Assembly (NCBI GenBank): GCA_934247225.1
Contig: CAKQJE010000011.1
Location: 20,646-84,645 of the forward strand
DNA: 64,000 nucleotides
Direction: 5' to 3'
From: an uncultured Clostridia bacterium
GTDB lineage: Bacteria; Bacillota; Clostridia; Christensenellales; Borkfalkiaceae
Shown: one piece after another, positions 7,873 through 16,864 of the stretch
Layout: each line of letters begins with the position of its first letter
Numbering within the stretch: the first letter of the stretch is position 1
Translations under genes and position numbers: made by a program
Notes under the pieces: generated by a model
Told to the model about the DNA's origin: nothing
What the model saw: the letters and a program-made list of their open reading frames with translations, nothing else
The model's database searches: none

Positions 7873-9342
7873 ATGGAAAAATACGATATTTACAGCGATA
7901 TAAGCAAAAGGACGGGCGGAGATATTTACGTCGGAGTGGTAGGACCGGTAAGAGTCGGCAAATCCACGTTCGTGAAAAGATTCGCCGAGCTTATGATTAC
8001 GCCGAACATCGTCGGCAAAAATAAAAAGAAAATAGCAACCGACGAACTTCCGCAGTCGGGCGCGGGGAAAACCGTCACCACGACCGAGCCGAAATTTATT
8101 CCCGGCGAAGCCGTAAAAGTGACTTTCGGCGGAAAAACCACCGCTAAAATGCGGCTTATCGACTGCGTGGGATTTATGGTAGACGGAGCTATCGGTCACG
8201 AAGAAAACGGCGAACCGAGAATGGTTCAGACGCCTTGGCAGGACGAACCCGTTCCGTTCGAGAAAGCCGCGGAAATCGGCACGGATAAGGTTATTTCCGA
8301 GCATTCGACGATAGGAGTCGTCGTCACGACGGACGGAAGCATAACAGATATTCCGAGAGAAAATTACGAACAAGCCGAACAGCTCACCGTTGAAAAGCTT
8401 AAAGCGCTCAACAAGCCGTTCGTTATCGTTTTGAACACTAAAACTCCGCAGGACAAAAACACGCTCGCACTTCGCGCTTCGCTCGAAGAGAAATACGGCG
8501 TTTCGGTCGTTTGTCTCGACGTTTTAACCTGCGACGAGGACGGATTTACCGCCGTTTTCGAAAAAGTTTTGTCCGAATTCCCCGTAAGGTCGGCGGACAT
8601 AAATCTTCCCGATTGGCTTTGCGCTTTGCCGATAGAAAACAGGGCGATAAGCGAAATTATTTCCGCCGTGAAAGACGCCTCTTCCGAAATGGTTAAAATG
8701 AAGGACTGCCATAAGCTCGAAGAGTCGCTCGCAAGCGTGGATAAAATTATTCCCGCCGGAATAAAGGCGGACGCGGGCGAGGGAAAAGTCACCGTAACCG
8801 TGAATACAGACAAGAGTTTGTTTTACGACGTTATCAGCGAAACCTGCGGCGAAACTATCGACGGCGAATACAAACTTATGAGTTTTGTCCGCGATCTATC
8901 AAAGGCGAAATGGGAGTACGACAGAATTCGTTCGGGTCTCGAAGCCGCCGACGCGAAAGGCTACGGCATAGTCCTCCCCTCCGAAAAGGACGTTAAAATC
9001 GGCGAACCCGTTCTCGTTAAACACGGGTCGGGATATTCGGTTAAAGTAACCGCCGAAACGGAAAGTCTGCACGTCGTGAAAGTAGGGGTAAAAGCCTCGG
9101 TCAATCCCCTTTCGGGAACGAAAAAGCAGTGTGAGGACTTTATGGACTTTATCACCTCGGAAACGGAAGAGGGAAAAGTTTCGGAAGCAAAGGTTTTCGG
9201 TCGCCCGCTCGGCGAGCTTGTTTTAGACGAGATCAACAGAAAAACAGGCGCGATGCCCGAGGAAACGCGCGGAAAATTAAAGCGCGCCGTAACCAAAATG
9301 GTCAACGACGGCAAATACAAAGTTTTGTATTTCGTTTATTGA
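7873..9342 (+). CDS. spoIVA: Stage IV sporulation protein A (coat basement ATPase)
   Basis: SpoIVA polymerises with ATP hydrolysis on the forespore outer membrane and forms the base of the spore coat. The Walker A motif GPVRVGKST lies at residues 24-32. The switch-like segment LIDCVGFMVDGA is near residue 97. At 489 residues it has the normal family length. The C-terminus (KYKVLYFVY) resembles the membrane-targeting end known in the family. It has an AAGGAG site 7 nt before the ATG. Its presence is good evidence that the organism can form endospores or descends from one that could. Confidence 0.95.
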   Translation: MEKYDIYSDISKRTGGDIYVGVVGPVRVGKSTFVKRFAELMITPNIVGKNKKKIATDELPQSGAGKTVTTTEPKFIPGEAVKVTFGGKTTAKMRLIDCVGFMVDGAIGHEENGEPRMVQTPWQDEPVPFEKAAEIGTDKVISEHSTIGVVVTTDGSITDIPRENYEQAEQLTVEKLKALNKPFVIVLNTKTPQDKNTLALRASLEEKYGVSVVCLDVLTCDEDGFTAVFEKVLSEFPVRSADINLPDWLCALPIENRAISEIISAVKDASSEMVKMKDCHKLEESLASVDKIIPAGIKADAGEGKVTVTVNTDKSLFYDVISETCGETIDGEYKLMSFVRDLSKAKWEYDRIRSGLEAADAKGYGIVLPSEKDVKIGEPVLVKHGSGYSVKVTAETESLHVVKVGVKASVNPLSGTKKQCEDFMDFITSETEEGKVSEAKVFGRPLGELVLDEINRKTGAMPEETRGKLKRAVTKMVNDGKYKVLYFVY

Positions 9343-9370
9343 TTGAAAAAACACAATTTTATAATTATAT

Positions 9371-9408
9371 AAAAACCCGAGGGGCTTCATTCTCCTCTCG
9401 GGTTTTTT
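9371..9408 (+). terminator. Terminator after spoIVA
   Basis: CCCGAGGGG and CCTCTCGGG arms, loop about 9 nt, then six T. Confidence 0.85.
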
Positions 9409-9437
9409 ATCTTAGATTTTACAAAAGTTTAGATTTC

Positions 9438-11144
9438 TTATTCCTCTTGATTTATAAATTCCCAAATAACAGGAGTTTTTTCGTCTGTATCGTAGTGCCA
9501 ATAATTACCGTCATAGGCAGTACCGTCCGCATTAAGAGGCGGCTCTGTTTCGCTGTAAAAATACGGGCTAACTGCCCAATATATATTCAAGCTTTTCCAT
9601 TGTTCGGCAGTGCCATTGTATAAAACTTTTAATTCAGAACCATAAAACGCACTCTGCTCGATATATTTTACACCTTTCGGAATAACTATATTTTTCAGTT
9701 TTTTACACCCCGCAAAGGCTCGCTCGCCGATTCTTTCCACACTATCAGGAATATCGATATTTGTTAATGCGCTGCAATTTAAAAAAGCATATGATCCAAT
9801 TTCTACTATGCTATCGGGGATTTCAATAGTCGTCAATTCGCTGCACCCCGAGAAAAGATATGAGTCTATACTTGTTATACTGTCAGGAATAGCAACGCTT
9901 GTCAAGCCGGTACAGCCGGAAAACGCGTTTGATCCGATGCTTGTCACGCTATTCGGAATAACAATACTTGTTAATCCGCTGCAACCGGAAAAAGCACTTG
10001 ATCCGATACTTGTTACGCTATCGGGAATATTAAATTCTGTCAAACCGACACATCCGGAAAAAGTTGAATGCGCTATTTCCGTTATGCTGTTTGAAATTTT
10101 AACTGTTTTTAATCCTTTGCAATTCATAAATGCCCCGGAATCTATACTTTTAACATTATCGGGTATATATATGCCCGTTAAACCGACACACCCCGAAAAA
10201 GCTTCACTACAAATTTCTTTTACTCTGTTCCCGATAACAACGTTTTCAAAATTATCATGATTATAAAAAGCTTTCCACGGGATAGTTTCCATATTGAGAA
10301 CAATATTTTTAATGTGAGGCAGTTTTAAAAACGAATTATTTCCATACATTGCAGATTGATAATAATTCGATTCATAGTATACCGTCGACAAATTGGAAGC
10401 TTTATAAAAAACTTGCGCTCCGATCTCGGTTACCGACGACGGAATTCGTATCGACGTTAAACCCGTACAACCGTAAAATACGCGCGCTCCGATTTTTTCA
10501 ATTGTTTCTGGAATAAATACAGACGTTATATTTACACATTCGGAAAACGCCCTGTCTCCGATAGCGACAACCTTTTTCCCGTCATATGCCGTCGGTATTA
10601 CAACATCTTTATCTGTACAAGACCCCATTCCCGTAACGATGTATCCGTCCGAATAACCGTCTGTATTTAGCGCATATTCAAGTCCTTGCGATCCCGGTTC
10701 CGATACATATTTCTGTTCTACAATAACTAAACCGCATACCGAGCAGTGCTTCCCTTCCGTATATCCGGGCTTAGCTTTTGTAGGCGCAACCGCTTTGTCG
10801 ATTACAACACTATGCGGAGCATAATCCCCATACTCAAAAGTTTTATCATCTTTCGCCCCGCAAACGCAAGAATAATAATATACGGCTTTTTGTATACAAG
10901 TAGCTTCGCTTTCTAAAAACTTTTTATCAACAACCTGCGTGAAATTATGGATATGATCATAATCCGATTCCGATTTAAATTCGCTTTCACTCGTCGAAGC
11001 CTGCGATTCGCCGTTACCGCTGTTTTTCGGAACTGTTACGGCTATCGTAATGCCTATCGCCAAAATAACAGCAACCGAAACGACAATCGTTATAACTACA
11101 TTCTTTTTCTTAAAAAAATCAATTAGTTTAAAATCTTTTTTCAT
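9438..11144 (-). CDS. BspA-type leucine-rich-repeat surface protein
   Basis: The 568-residue protein starts with a short cytoplasmic segment and one membrane helix (about residues 13-35), giving a type II anchor. A Ser/Glu-rich linker follows, then a region with paired cysteines (CVCGAKDD and CSVCGLVIVE, about 95-145). From about residue 165 to 510 there are tandem LRR_5 repeats of about 23 residues of the form IPDSVTSIGSSAFSGCSGLT. Such proteins mediate adhesion in gut and oral anaerobes, but the ligand is unknown. The gene diverges from an XRE regulator, with a perfect palindrome between them. Confidence 0.88.
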   Translation of the reverse strand: MKKDFKLIDFFKKKNVVITIVVSVAVILAIGITIAVTVPKNSGNGESQASTSESEFKSESDYDHIHNFTQVVDKKFLESEATCIQKAVYYYSCVCGAKDDKTFEYGDYAPHSVVIDKAVAPTKAKPGYTEGKHCSVCGLVIVEQKYVSEPGSQGLEYALNTDGYSDGYIVTGMGSCTDKDVVIPTAYDGKKVVAIGDRAFSECVNITSVFIPETIEKIGARVFYGCTGLTSIRIPSSVTEIGAQVFYKASNLSTVYYESNYYQSAMYGNNSFLKLPHIKNIVLNMETIPWKAFYNHDNFENVVIGNRVKEICSEAFSGCVGLTGIYIPDNVKSIDSGAFMNCKGLKTVKISNSITEIAHSTFSGCVGLTEFNIPDSVTSIGSSAFSGCSGLTSIVIPNSVTSIGSNAFSGCTGLTSVAIPDSITSIDSYLFSGCSELTTIEIPDSIVEIGSYAFLNCSALTNIDIPDSVERIGERAFAGCKKLKNIVIPKGVKYIEQSAFYGSELKVLYNGTAEQWKSLNIYWAVSPYFYSETEPPLNADGTAYDGNYWHYDTDEKTPVIWEFINQEE

Positions 11145-11174
11145 TACATTTTGCCTCTCTTACAGATCGCCTCA

Positions 11175-11204
11175 ATTATAACAGTATCCCGTTATTTTGT
11201 CAAC
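11175..11204 (-). promoter_or_regulatory. Promoter of the LRR surface protein gene
   Basis: On the minus strand, TTGACA (complement of 11199-11204), 18-bp spacer, TATAAT (complement of 11175-11180). Confidence 0.75.
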
Positions 11205-11211
11205 GGTTAAA

Positions 11212-11227
11212 CGTTATTATAATAACG
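11212..11227. promoter_or_regulatory. Perfect 16-bp palindrome, candidate operator
   Basis: CGTTATTATAATAACG reads the same on both strands. It overlaps the -35 region of the XRE promoter (-10 TATAAT at 11239-11244) and sits 8 bp upstream of the LRR gene's -35 box. A regulator bound here could affect both genes. Confidence 0.6.
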
Positions 11228-11272
11228 CCGGAATGCTATATAATATTTGTATCACAAAGTAAAGGTTTGAAT

Positions 11273-11593
11273 ATGGACGGTATCGTTGAAAAAATTGATA
11301 AAATGAGAATGGAGCGGGGGTGGACGGTAAACAAACTTGCAAGCGAAGCTATGCTCACGCAAAGCACGGTCGCGAATATGTTCAACACGGGAGCAGAACC
11401 GAGAATTTCCACTCTCAAAGCTATATGCGACGCGTTCGAAATCACCCTTTCGGAATTTTTCTTCGATTCCAAGAAAGAACCGATCGACCCTTTGACTATG
11501 GAAACGGCGGTCACTCTTTCGAAATTAAACGATAAGGACAAAAAGCTGATAAGCGAACTTACAAAGGCACTTTTAAAGATTCAAAACGGTTGA
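11273..11593 (+). CDS. XRE-family helix-turn-helix regulator
   Basis: A short (106-residue) DNA-binding protein. Residues about 5-60 form the Cro/C1 HTH domain (WTVNKLASEAMLTQSTVANM, then ISTLKAICDAFEITLSEFF). The rest is a short helical tail. I chose the ATG 6 nt downstream of an in-frame TTG because it lies 7 nt from AAAGG. It is divergent from the LRR surface protein, and a palindrome lies in the shared promoter region. Autoregulation and control of the surface protein are inferred from this layout only. Confidence 0.85.
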   Translation: MDGIVEKIDKMRMERGWTVNKLASEAMLTQSTVANMFNTGAEPRISTLKAICDAFEITLSEFFFDSKKEPIDPLTMETAVTLSKLNDKDKKLISELTKALLKIQNG

Positions 11594-11613
11594 AAATTTT
11601 AGAAATAAAAAGC

Positions 11614-11650
11614 AAAAGTCCGCCTATAAGCCGATTATCGGGCGGTTTTA
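11614..11650 (+). repeat. Conserved-loop terminator element, copy 2
   Basis: Stem CCGCC/GGCGG closing the loop TATAAGCCGATTATCG, with flanking AAAA and TTTT. It lies between the XRE gene and the convergent DUF6198 gene. Confidence 0.8.
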
Positions 11651-11660
11651 AAAAAATACA

Positions 11661-11690
11661 GCGGGCGAACATTGTTCGCCCGCTTCTTTT
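11661..11690 (+). terminator. Palindromic terminator
   Basis: GCGGGCGAACA and TGTTCGCCCGC arms followed by TTCTTTT, just after copy 2 of the conserved-loop element. Confidence 0.65.
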
Positions 11691-11764
11691 ATATAACGTT
11701 AAAATCGTTGAAGCGGTCGGTTATCGCCCGACAACGAAAACGCCCGTTTCTCATCGATTTTAAA

Positions 11765-12490
11765 TCAATTGTCTTTATCATTTGACTTTTCTTTTTGCTC
11801 TAAAACGAAAAGCGAAGCAAATTTCGGGAAAGTCGGTTGAAAATCGAAGAGTTTATCGAGTAATTTTGAGAAAAATCCTATTATCGTTCCGTTGATAACA
11901 GCCATAACGAGAGTCCCCCAGCCGATCCCCTCGATTTTACCGAAAAACGCGAAAGTCATAATCACGCTCGCCGTAAGGCACGAAAGGTCGACAATCGTTT
12001 TTAAAACCGACAGTTTTATAGAGTATCGAACAGAAACTGCTTTTACGAAAAAGTCGTACACCTGCGGATATAGATAGGTTTTGAAAAACAACGCGACGGA
12101 AAAAGAAGTTAAAATTACGCCGCAAATAAACATTACTATTCTGAGCCACAAATCGAAGCTCCCGTGCGGGGTTATCGACGGGTCGAAACAAGGGATTTTT
12201 CGCCACAAATCGAGTACGAAACCGTAAATAAGGCATGTTATAAAGGAGAATAGGTATGCGGCTTTAAATTTTCGCAGTACAACGCACAAGACGATAAACA
12301 AACCCGCCTGAATGACGTATTCCGCCTGACCAAAAGTAAGAACGCCCGTTTTTAAGCTCAATAAATACGCCGGGGCGACGATCATCGAAATTCCGAAATC
12401 CGCGGCGGTGAGTATTGCAACCGCGAACGCAAGCAGAATTATTGCGACAAAATAGGTTATCTCGCTTGAAATTTTCAGTTTTTTCTTCAT
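11765..12490 (-). CDS. DUF6198 / YczE-YitT-like membrane protein
   Basis: A 241-residue integral membrane protein with about five or six predicted helices, and no large soluble domain until a short charged C-terminus. Its pattern (AADFGISMIVAPAYLL, then FGQAEYVIQ) is that of the YczE/YitT-type proteins now filed as DUF6198. The transported substrate, if any, is unknown. The start is supported by an AAAACGGAGAA site. A strong hairpin followed by seven T (minus strand) lies in its leader, about 75 nt before the start codon, so expression may be controlled by transcription attenuation. Confidence 0.75.
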   Translation of the reverse strand: MKKKLKISSEITYFVAIILLAFAVAILTAADFGISMIVAPAYLLSLKTGVLTFGQAEYVIQAGLFIVLCVVLRKFKAAYLFSFITCLIYGFVLDLWRKIPCFDPSITPHGSFDLWLRIVMFICGVILTSFSVALFFKTYLYPQVYDFFVKAVSVRYSIKLSVLKTIVDLSCLTASVIMTFAFFGKIEGIGWGTLVMAVINGTIIGFFSKLLDKLFDFQPTFPKFASLFVLEQKEKSNDKDN

Positions 12491-12558
12491 TTTTCTTCTC
12501 CGTTTTTCTTTTTTTTGTTGTTAAATAGGTTTTAATGCCCGCCGACACGTTTTTATAT

Positions 12559-12596
12559 AAAAAAACGCCACACACCCGGGTTAAGGGTGCATGGCG
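12559..12596 (-). promoter_or_regulatory. Attenuator-like hairpin in the DUF6198 leader
   Basis: On the minus strand, CGCCATGCACCC and GGGTGTGTGGCG form a 12-bp stem with two G-U pairs and a 7-nt loop, followed directly by TTTTTTT. A smaller stem (TGAG ATAAAA CTCA, near 12600-12614) lies just upstream. Together they look like a sensor-plus-terminator leader. I cannot assign a known riboswitch class. Confidence 0.55.
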
Positions 12597-12626
12597 AAAA
12601 ATGAGTTTTATCTCAGAAAAATCCAT

Positions 12627-13028
12627 ACCGATTTTGTGATTTCAGTATACTCCGATGTTTTTTAATTGTCAACAAATTTAATATATTTTGTTTGCGAAAA
12701 ACCTTATCAGACGCAAAATCGGGAAGCCGTTTTGTCCTCTTCCACCGCAAGCGGTCCCCCTTCTCCAAAAGGAGAAGGCTTTCTGTCCTCTTCCGTCGGC
12801 TGCGCCGACACCTTCTCCAAAGGGAGAAGGCTTTTTCTTCCGAATGACCTCTTTTGGAATGCAACAAAAACACGTAGGGGCGACCATTGTGTCAAGAGAA
12901 TGATTGTATACAATCTGTGCAAGGGGATTGCATACAAGTGTGTAAGCGGATTGTATACAGCTCATTATAATTCACCTAACAGTATTTTGTTGTGTTTGCA
13001 ACAGTTTTATGGGAAACGGAAAGTTCAA
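12627..13028. repeat. Gene-free stretch with short dispersed repeats
   Basis: No credible gene is seen here. 12734-12833 holds two tandem copies of a roughly 50-bp unit containing CTTCTCCAAAGGAGAAGG-type palindromes, a repeat common in gut Clostridia. 12873-12889 contains a GTAGGGGCGACC motif, also seen in degenerate form near 2861 and 28971. At 12902-12960 there are three GATTGTATACAA-like units at 23-24-bp intervals. Confidence 0.7.
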
Positions 13029-13346
13029 TCAGTTGAAATCGAAAACGCGGACGAGATGCGGCTGCGCGCCCGTTTCTTTGTCGAGCGGCATATCCATTAC
13101 GTCTTTCATATATTCGTTCCACCTCTTCACAACCTCACTTTCCGACTGAACTTTCGCGGCGAAATCTACGCCTTTTTCGCATTCGTAATAACCGAAAATG
13201 TCGTTGCCGTCAAACCAGATAGAGTAGTTTTTAATACCTGCGGCGGACAAAACCTCTTTCATTTCCTGCCATATTTCATCGTGACGTCTGATATATTCTT
13301 CTCTTTTTCCCTTTTTAAGTTTAGCTCTCCAAGCGTATTTTTCCAT
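13029..13346 (-). CDS. rhaM: L-rhamnose mutarotase
   Basis: RhaM interconverts the alpha and beta anomers of L-rhamnose. The 105-residue protein has the family features: N-terminal MEKYAWRAKLKKGKREEY, the YSIWFDGNDIFGYYE strand (about 41-55), MDMPLDK, and the C-terminal LVRVFDF. It is a stand-alone gene, with no rhamnose isomerase, kinase or aldolase in the window. It may serve a distant pathway, or belong to the wider EthD/rhaM-like fold with another sugar as substrate. Confidence 0.85.
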   Translation of the reverse strand: MEKYAWRAKLKKGKREEYIRRHDEIWQEMKEVLSAAGIKNYSIWFDGNDIFGYYECEKGVDFAAKVQSESEVVKRWNEYMKDVMDMPLDKETGAQPHLVRVFDFN

Positions 13347-13366
13347 ATATATACTCCATGTTTCGG

Positions 13367-13404
13367 GCGGCAGGCGGTTGAGGGGTGCCGCAACCGCCTG
13401 CCGC
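13367..13404. other. GC-rich hairpin between rhaM and addA
   Basis: GCGGCAGGCGGTTG and CAACCGCCTGCCGC arms (14 bp) around a 10-nt loop. There is no convincing U-tract on the minus strand, where both flanking genes lie. Confidence 0.65.
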
Positions 13405-13414
13405 TAAAAACAAC

Positions 13415-16400
13415 TTATAAAATTTCTATCGTTTCGAGCGTGAAAAGATTTAAAATCACCGCTTTTTTGACTTTGAGTTTTAAAATTCTTTCGACAGCCT
13501 TTTTATATAAAATAAGCTGTGCGCGATACGTCTCCGCGACGTGTTCGGCGTTTTTCATAGAGGCTTTGTAGTCCACGATAACAGCTTCGTCACCTTTAAC
13601 CGCGAGCAAATCTATAACGCCCTGAACGAGGATTTCGCCCGAGGACTTGTAACCGACTTCTTCTGCGGAATAGTTCGCCATAAACGGCTGTTCCCTGTAA
13701 ATTTCGTAGCCCTCTATCTCGCCGAACAGCTTGCAATTTATGACCCTTTGCAAAACGTTTTTATCGAGAAGCTTGGCTTCCTTTTCGGAAAGATCACCTT
13801 GCGAAAGTTGCCGTATAAGTTCGTTATCGGCACTTTTTTCGTTAAAGTCCCGGTTTTGCAAAAACTTATGATAAGCCGTTCCGACCTCGTTTCTTTCCGC
13901 GTCTTCCTCGCCTGAAACGGTGAACACGACCTTGCCGTTTCCCTCGTAAGCTTCGCTTAAAGAAAGCTTTTCGGCTTTAAACAAATTCTCTCCGCCGACC
14001 GCTTCGCGCGCCTCTTCCGTAAGCTTCGTAACGCTGTTTTTAACGGGCAGAACCGTTTCGGAAAGGTAAGGATACTCGAATTCGAGACCTTGCAAAATAC
14101 GTTTCTTCAAAGACTCTCTTTCCTCTCCGACGAGAATTTTTTCGGCTTTTTCGGCGCGCATATTCTGCGCGATTTCTTCCTTGTCGTGGAAAATCACGGG
14201 CATGTCGTTTACCGAGAAGAAATCTATGAATTTTCTCGCAAGAGAAGCCGTGGACTCGTTCCTTTCTTTCGGCAAATCGACCGACGAAACGAGATGAAGC
14301 CTGGACTGCGCCCTCGTCATTGCGACATACAAAAGCCTGAGTTCCTCCCTCGCCCCGTCGCGCCGCTTTTCGGCTTTGATGACGGTGCGTTTTAAAGTGT
14401 CGGTTTTTGTCATTGTCTCTTCGTCGAAAGCAAACGGCGCGAGACAGCGTTTTCTCGAAAGCAGAAGATTTTCGCGCTCGTCCATTGCGTTGAACTGCCG
14501 CCCGAGCCCCGCAATGATAACGACGGGGAATTCGAGACCTTTCGAAGCGTGCATACTCATAACCGAAACGGAATTGCTTCCGCCTGCCTTCGAAACGGCA
14601 AGATCGTTCCCGACGTTTTCGAGTTTGTTCAAAAACTCTCTCACGCTCAGCTTTTTTCCGTCCTTTTCGGCTTCGGCGATAAATCTGTTGACTCTTTCGA
14701 GCCTTAGTTCGCCGAGCCGACCCGTTAAAATTTCGAGATCGAGCGAGCAATCTCTTATTATCCCCGCGAGCAGTTCGCCCGCCCCTTCGAACTCGGCGAG
14801 CAGACGGATTTTTTTGAAATACTCGTCGAAACGGGTGAGTTTCAGCTTAATTTCTTCGTTTTTACCGTTAGTTTTATAGTATTCCGCGCAGTCGAGGAAA
14901 GTAGGCGTTTGCGCGCGCGAACCGCCGCTCTTAGCCGCGGAAGCGGGCGTTTCGGCTCTTATCGAAGCGAGTTCTTCCTCGTCGAGACCGCCGATCGAGC
15001 TTTTTAAAGTCGCGATAAGCGGCGCGTCGTCGGCATAAAAATCGATAAGTTTCAAAACGTCGGTTAAAAGCTTGATTTCGGGGTATTCGGTTATAGAATC
15101 TTTCGCAACCGAAGTTACGGGAATATTGAGCCTCGAAAGAGTTTTTATAACGTCTGTGGCAAACCCCTTGGAATTCCTGAGCAAAACGACTATATCCTTA
15201 GGTTCCACGTCGCGATATTCGCCTGTTTTAACGTCGTAAATCTTCTTTTCGAGTTCCTTTTCGATAAGATCGCCGACGAGCAGCCCCTCGTAAAAACTAT
15301 CGGGTTTTTCGGGGGCGGTGGCGTCTTTCACGAGGTCGTAAACGCCGACGGGCGGCTCTTTTTTCTCGCTTTCGCCCGTGATCACGTGCATATAAGTCTC
15401 GCCCGTTTTTTCGGGGTAAAGTTTACCAAAAACCATAGGGTGTTTCGCGTAATCCGTACCCGAATTTTTCTCGGTCATCGTTACGGAAAACACTTTGTTC
15501 ACCGCCGCAAGCACGCCTTCCGTCGAGCGGAAATTTTCGGAAAGCCACACGGCTTTTCCCTCGCCGCCGACAAATCTCGCGAACTTCTCGGCGAAAATGT
15601 CGGGGTTGCAACCGCGGAACGCGTAAATGCACTGCTTGACGTCGCCCACCATAAACAGATTATCGGGCGCGACGAGATTCAATATGGCTTCCTGGACGCC
15701 GTTTACGTCCTGATATTCGTCGCAAAAAGCGTATTTATACTTGCTTTGCACCGATTTCAAAGCGTCCGGAGCCGTGGAAAGGAGTTTGTACGTTAAATGT
15801 TCGAGGTCTGAAAAGTCCGCGAGCGACTCCTCGCTTTTCAGTTCGTCGTATTCTTTTTTGTATAAAAGAGTGAGCCTTGACAACGCCGCAACCGTGCGTT
15901 TTGTGGATAAAAACGCCTTTTTCGCATTTTCCTCCCCGTCGGGGAATAAAGACGAGCAGTCGGCGCACAGCTTCGTAAGCTTCTTTTTAAGCTCATCGAA
16001 ATGTTTTTTCTCGGCTTCCATATCTTTTGGCACGGACGGCGCGCGGCTTACGGGATCGAGGCTCGCCGAAACGAGTTCGGTAAGCGTTTTTGCCGAAACG
16101 ATCGCCGAAAGTTTGGATGAAACCCCGTCGAAATACTCGTCGAGCTTTTTAACCTCGCACGCTTCGAGCGTTTTTCTGGTTTCCGCAAACGAAATTTTCA
16201 AAGCCGAAGCCCTTTCTTTAAGCCCCTCGGCGATTTCGTTTTCTATTTCTTTGAATTCTTCCTCGGTCGGCTCTTTTCCGCACCTTTCGATAAAAGCTTC
16301 GGGGTCTTTTTCGGAAAGAGCGAACTCGGTAAGTCTTTTCACGGCGTTTTTAAGTTCTCCGTCGCTTCTTCCCGATCTGAAAATACGGACGAGATACAAA

Positions 16401-16864
16401 AAATCCTCGTCGCCGCTTTCGTAAAGTTTGCGGAACACATTTTCCGCGGCGGCGTTTCTTATTTCGTCCGCGGCGGACTCATCGGCGACCTTAAACGTCG
16501 GGTCGAGACCGATCTCGTAAAAATACGCACGCAGAATGTCGGCGCAGAATTTGTGAATCGTCGAAATGCTCGCCGTAGGCACTTCTTCGAGCGCGGCGCG
16601 GATTTTCGAGTTATCTCCGCCCGTTATCAGCCTTTTTCTGAGTGCGGAAACGAGTTTTTGTTTCATTTCCGCCGCGGCGGCTTCGGTGAACGTCACGGCG
16701 AGAATTTCCGAAACCCTCGCTTTTCCGTCCAGAACGAGCTTTATGAGCCGCTCGATCATAACGAAGGTTTTTCCGCTCCCCGCGGACGCGGAAACGAGCA
16801 TATTTCCTTCCGTTTCGTTTACGGCGAATCTTTGGTCGGGCGTGAATTTGTCTTTATTTTCCAT
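13415..16864 (-). CDS. addA: ATP-dependent helicase/nuclease subunit A
   Basis: AddA is the UvrD/Rep-like helicase and nuclease subunit of AddAB, the Firmicute counterpart of RecBCD that resects double-strand breaks. Walker A is SASAGSGKTF near residue 30. Helicase motifs follow, including FCDEYQDVN (about 393) and LLYVAMTRAQ near residue 850. The C-terminal RecB-type nuclease has GVIDLLAVKGDEAVIVDYKAS near residue 1090. Length is 1149 residues from the ATG at 16864, chosen over a GTG 9 nt upstream because GGGGGTG is well spaced to it. It overlaps addB by 11 nt. Confidence 0.95.
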   Translation of the reverse strand: MENKDKFTPDQRFAVNETEGNMLVSASAGSGKTFVMIERLIKLVLDGKARVSEILAVTFTEAAAAEMKQKLVSALRKRLITGGDNSKIRAALEEVPTASISTIHKFCADILRAYFYEIGLDPTFKVADESAADEIRNAAAENVFRKLYESGDEDFLYLVRIFRSGRSDGELKNAVKRLTEFALSEKDPEAFIERCGKEPTEEEFKEIENEIAEGLKERASALKISFAETRKTLEACEVKKLDEYFDGVSSKLSAIVSAKTLTELVSASLDPVSRAPSVPKDMEAEKKHFDELKKKLTKLCADCSSLFPDGEENAKKAFLSTKRTVAALSRLTLLYKKEYDELKSEESLADFSDLEHLTYKLLSTAPDALKSVQSKYKYAFCDEYQDVNGVQEAILNLVAPDNLFMVGDVKQCIYAFRGCNPDIFAEKFARFVGGEGKAVWLSENFRSTEGVLAAVNKVFSVTMTEKNSGTDYAKHPMVFGKLYPEKTGETYMHVITGESEKKEPPVGVYDLVKDATAPEKPDSFYEGLLVGDLIEKELEKKIYDVKTGEYRDVEPKDIVVLLRNSKGFATDVIKTLSRLNIPVTSVAKDSITEYPEIKLLTDVLKLIDFYADDAPLIATLKSSIGGLDEEELASIRAETPASAAKSGGSRAQTPTFLDCAEYYKTNGKNEEIKLKLTRFDEYFKKIRLLAEFEGAGELLAGIIRDCSLDLEILTGRLGELRLERVNRFIAEAEKDGKKLSVREFLNKLENVGNDLAVSKAGGSNSVSVMSMHASKGLEFPVVIIAGLGRQFNAMDERENLLLSRKRCLAPFAFDEETMTKTDTLKRTVIKAEKRRDGAREELRLLYVAMTRAQSRLHLVSSVDLPKERNESTASLARKFIDFFSVNDMPVIFHDKEEIAQNMRAEKAEKILVGEERESLKKRILQGLEFEYPYLSETVLPVKNSVTKLTEEAREAVGGENLFKAEKLSLSEAYEGNGKVVFTVSGEEDAERNEVGTAYHKFLQNRDFNEKSADNELIRQLSQGDLSEKEAKLLDKNVLQRVINCKLFGEIEGYEIYREQPFMANYSAEEVGYKSSGEILVQGVIDLLAVKGDEAVIVDYKASMKNAEHVAETYRAQLILYKKAVERILKLKVKKAVILNLFTLETIEIL

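Noticed and set aside
12559..12626. TPP riboswitch, suggested by CUGAGAU in the DUF6198 leader
   Set aside because: The rest of the conserved thiamine element (ACCUGA...GGAUAAUGCCAGCGUAGGGA-type features) is absent.
12666..13571. A 301-codon rightward open frame across the CTTCTCC repeats and rhaM
   Set aside because: It runs antisense through rhaM and the end of addA, contains repeat DNA and lacks any family resemblance.
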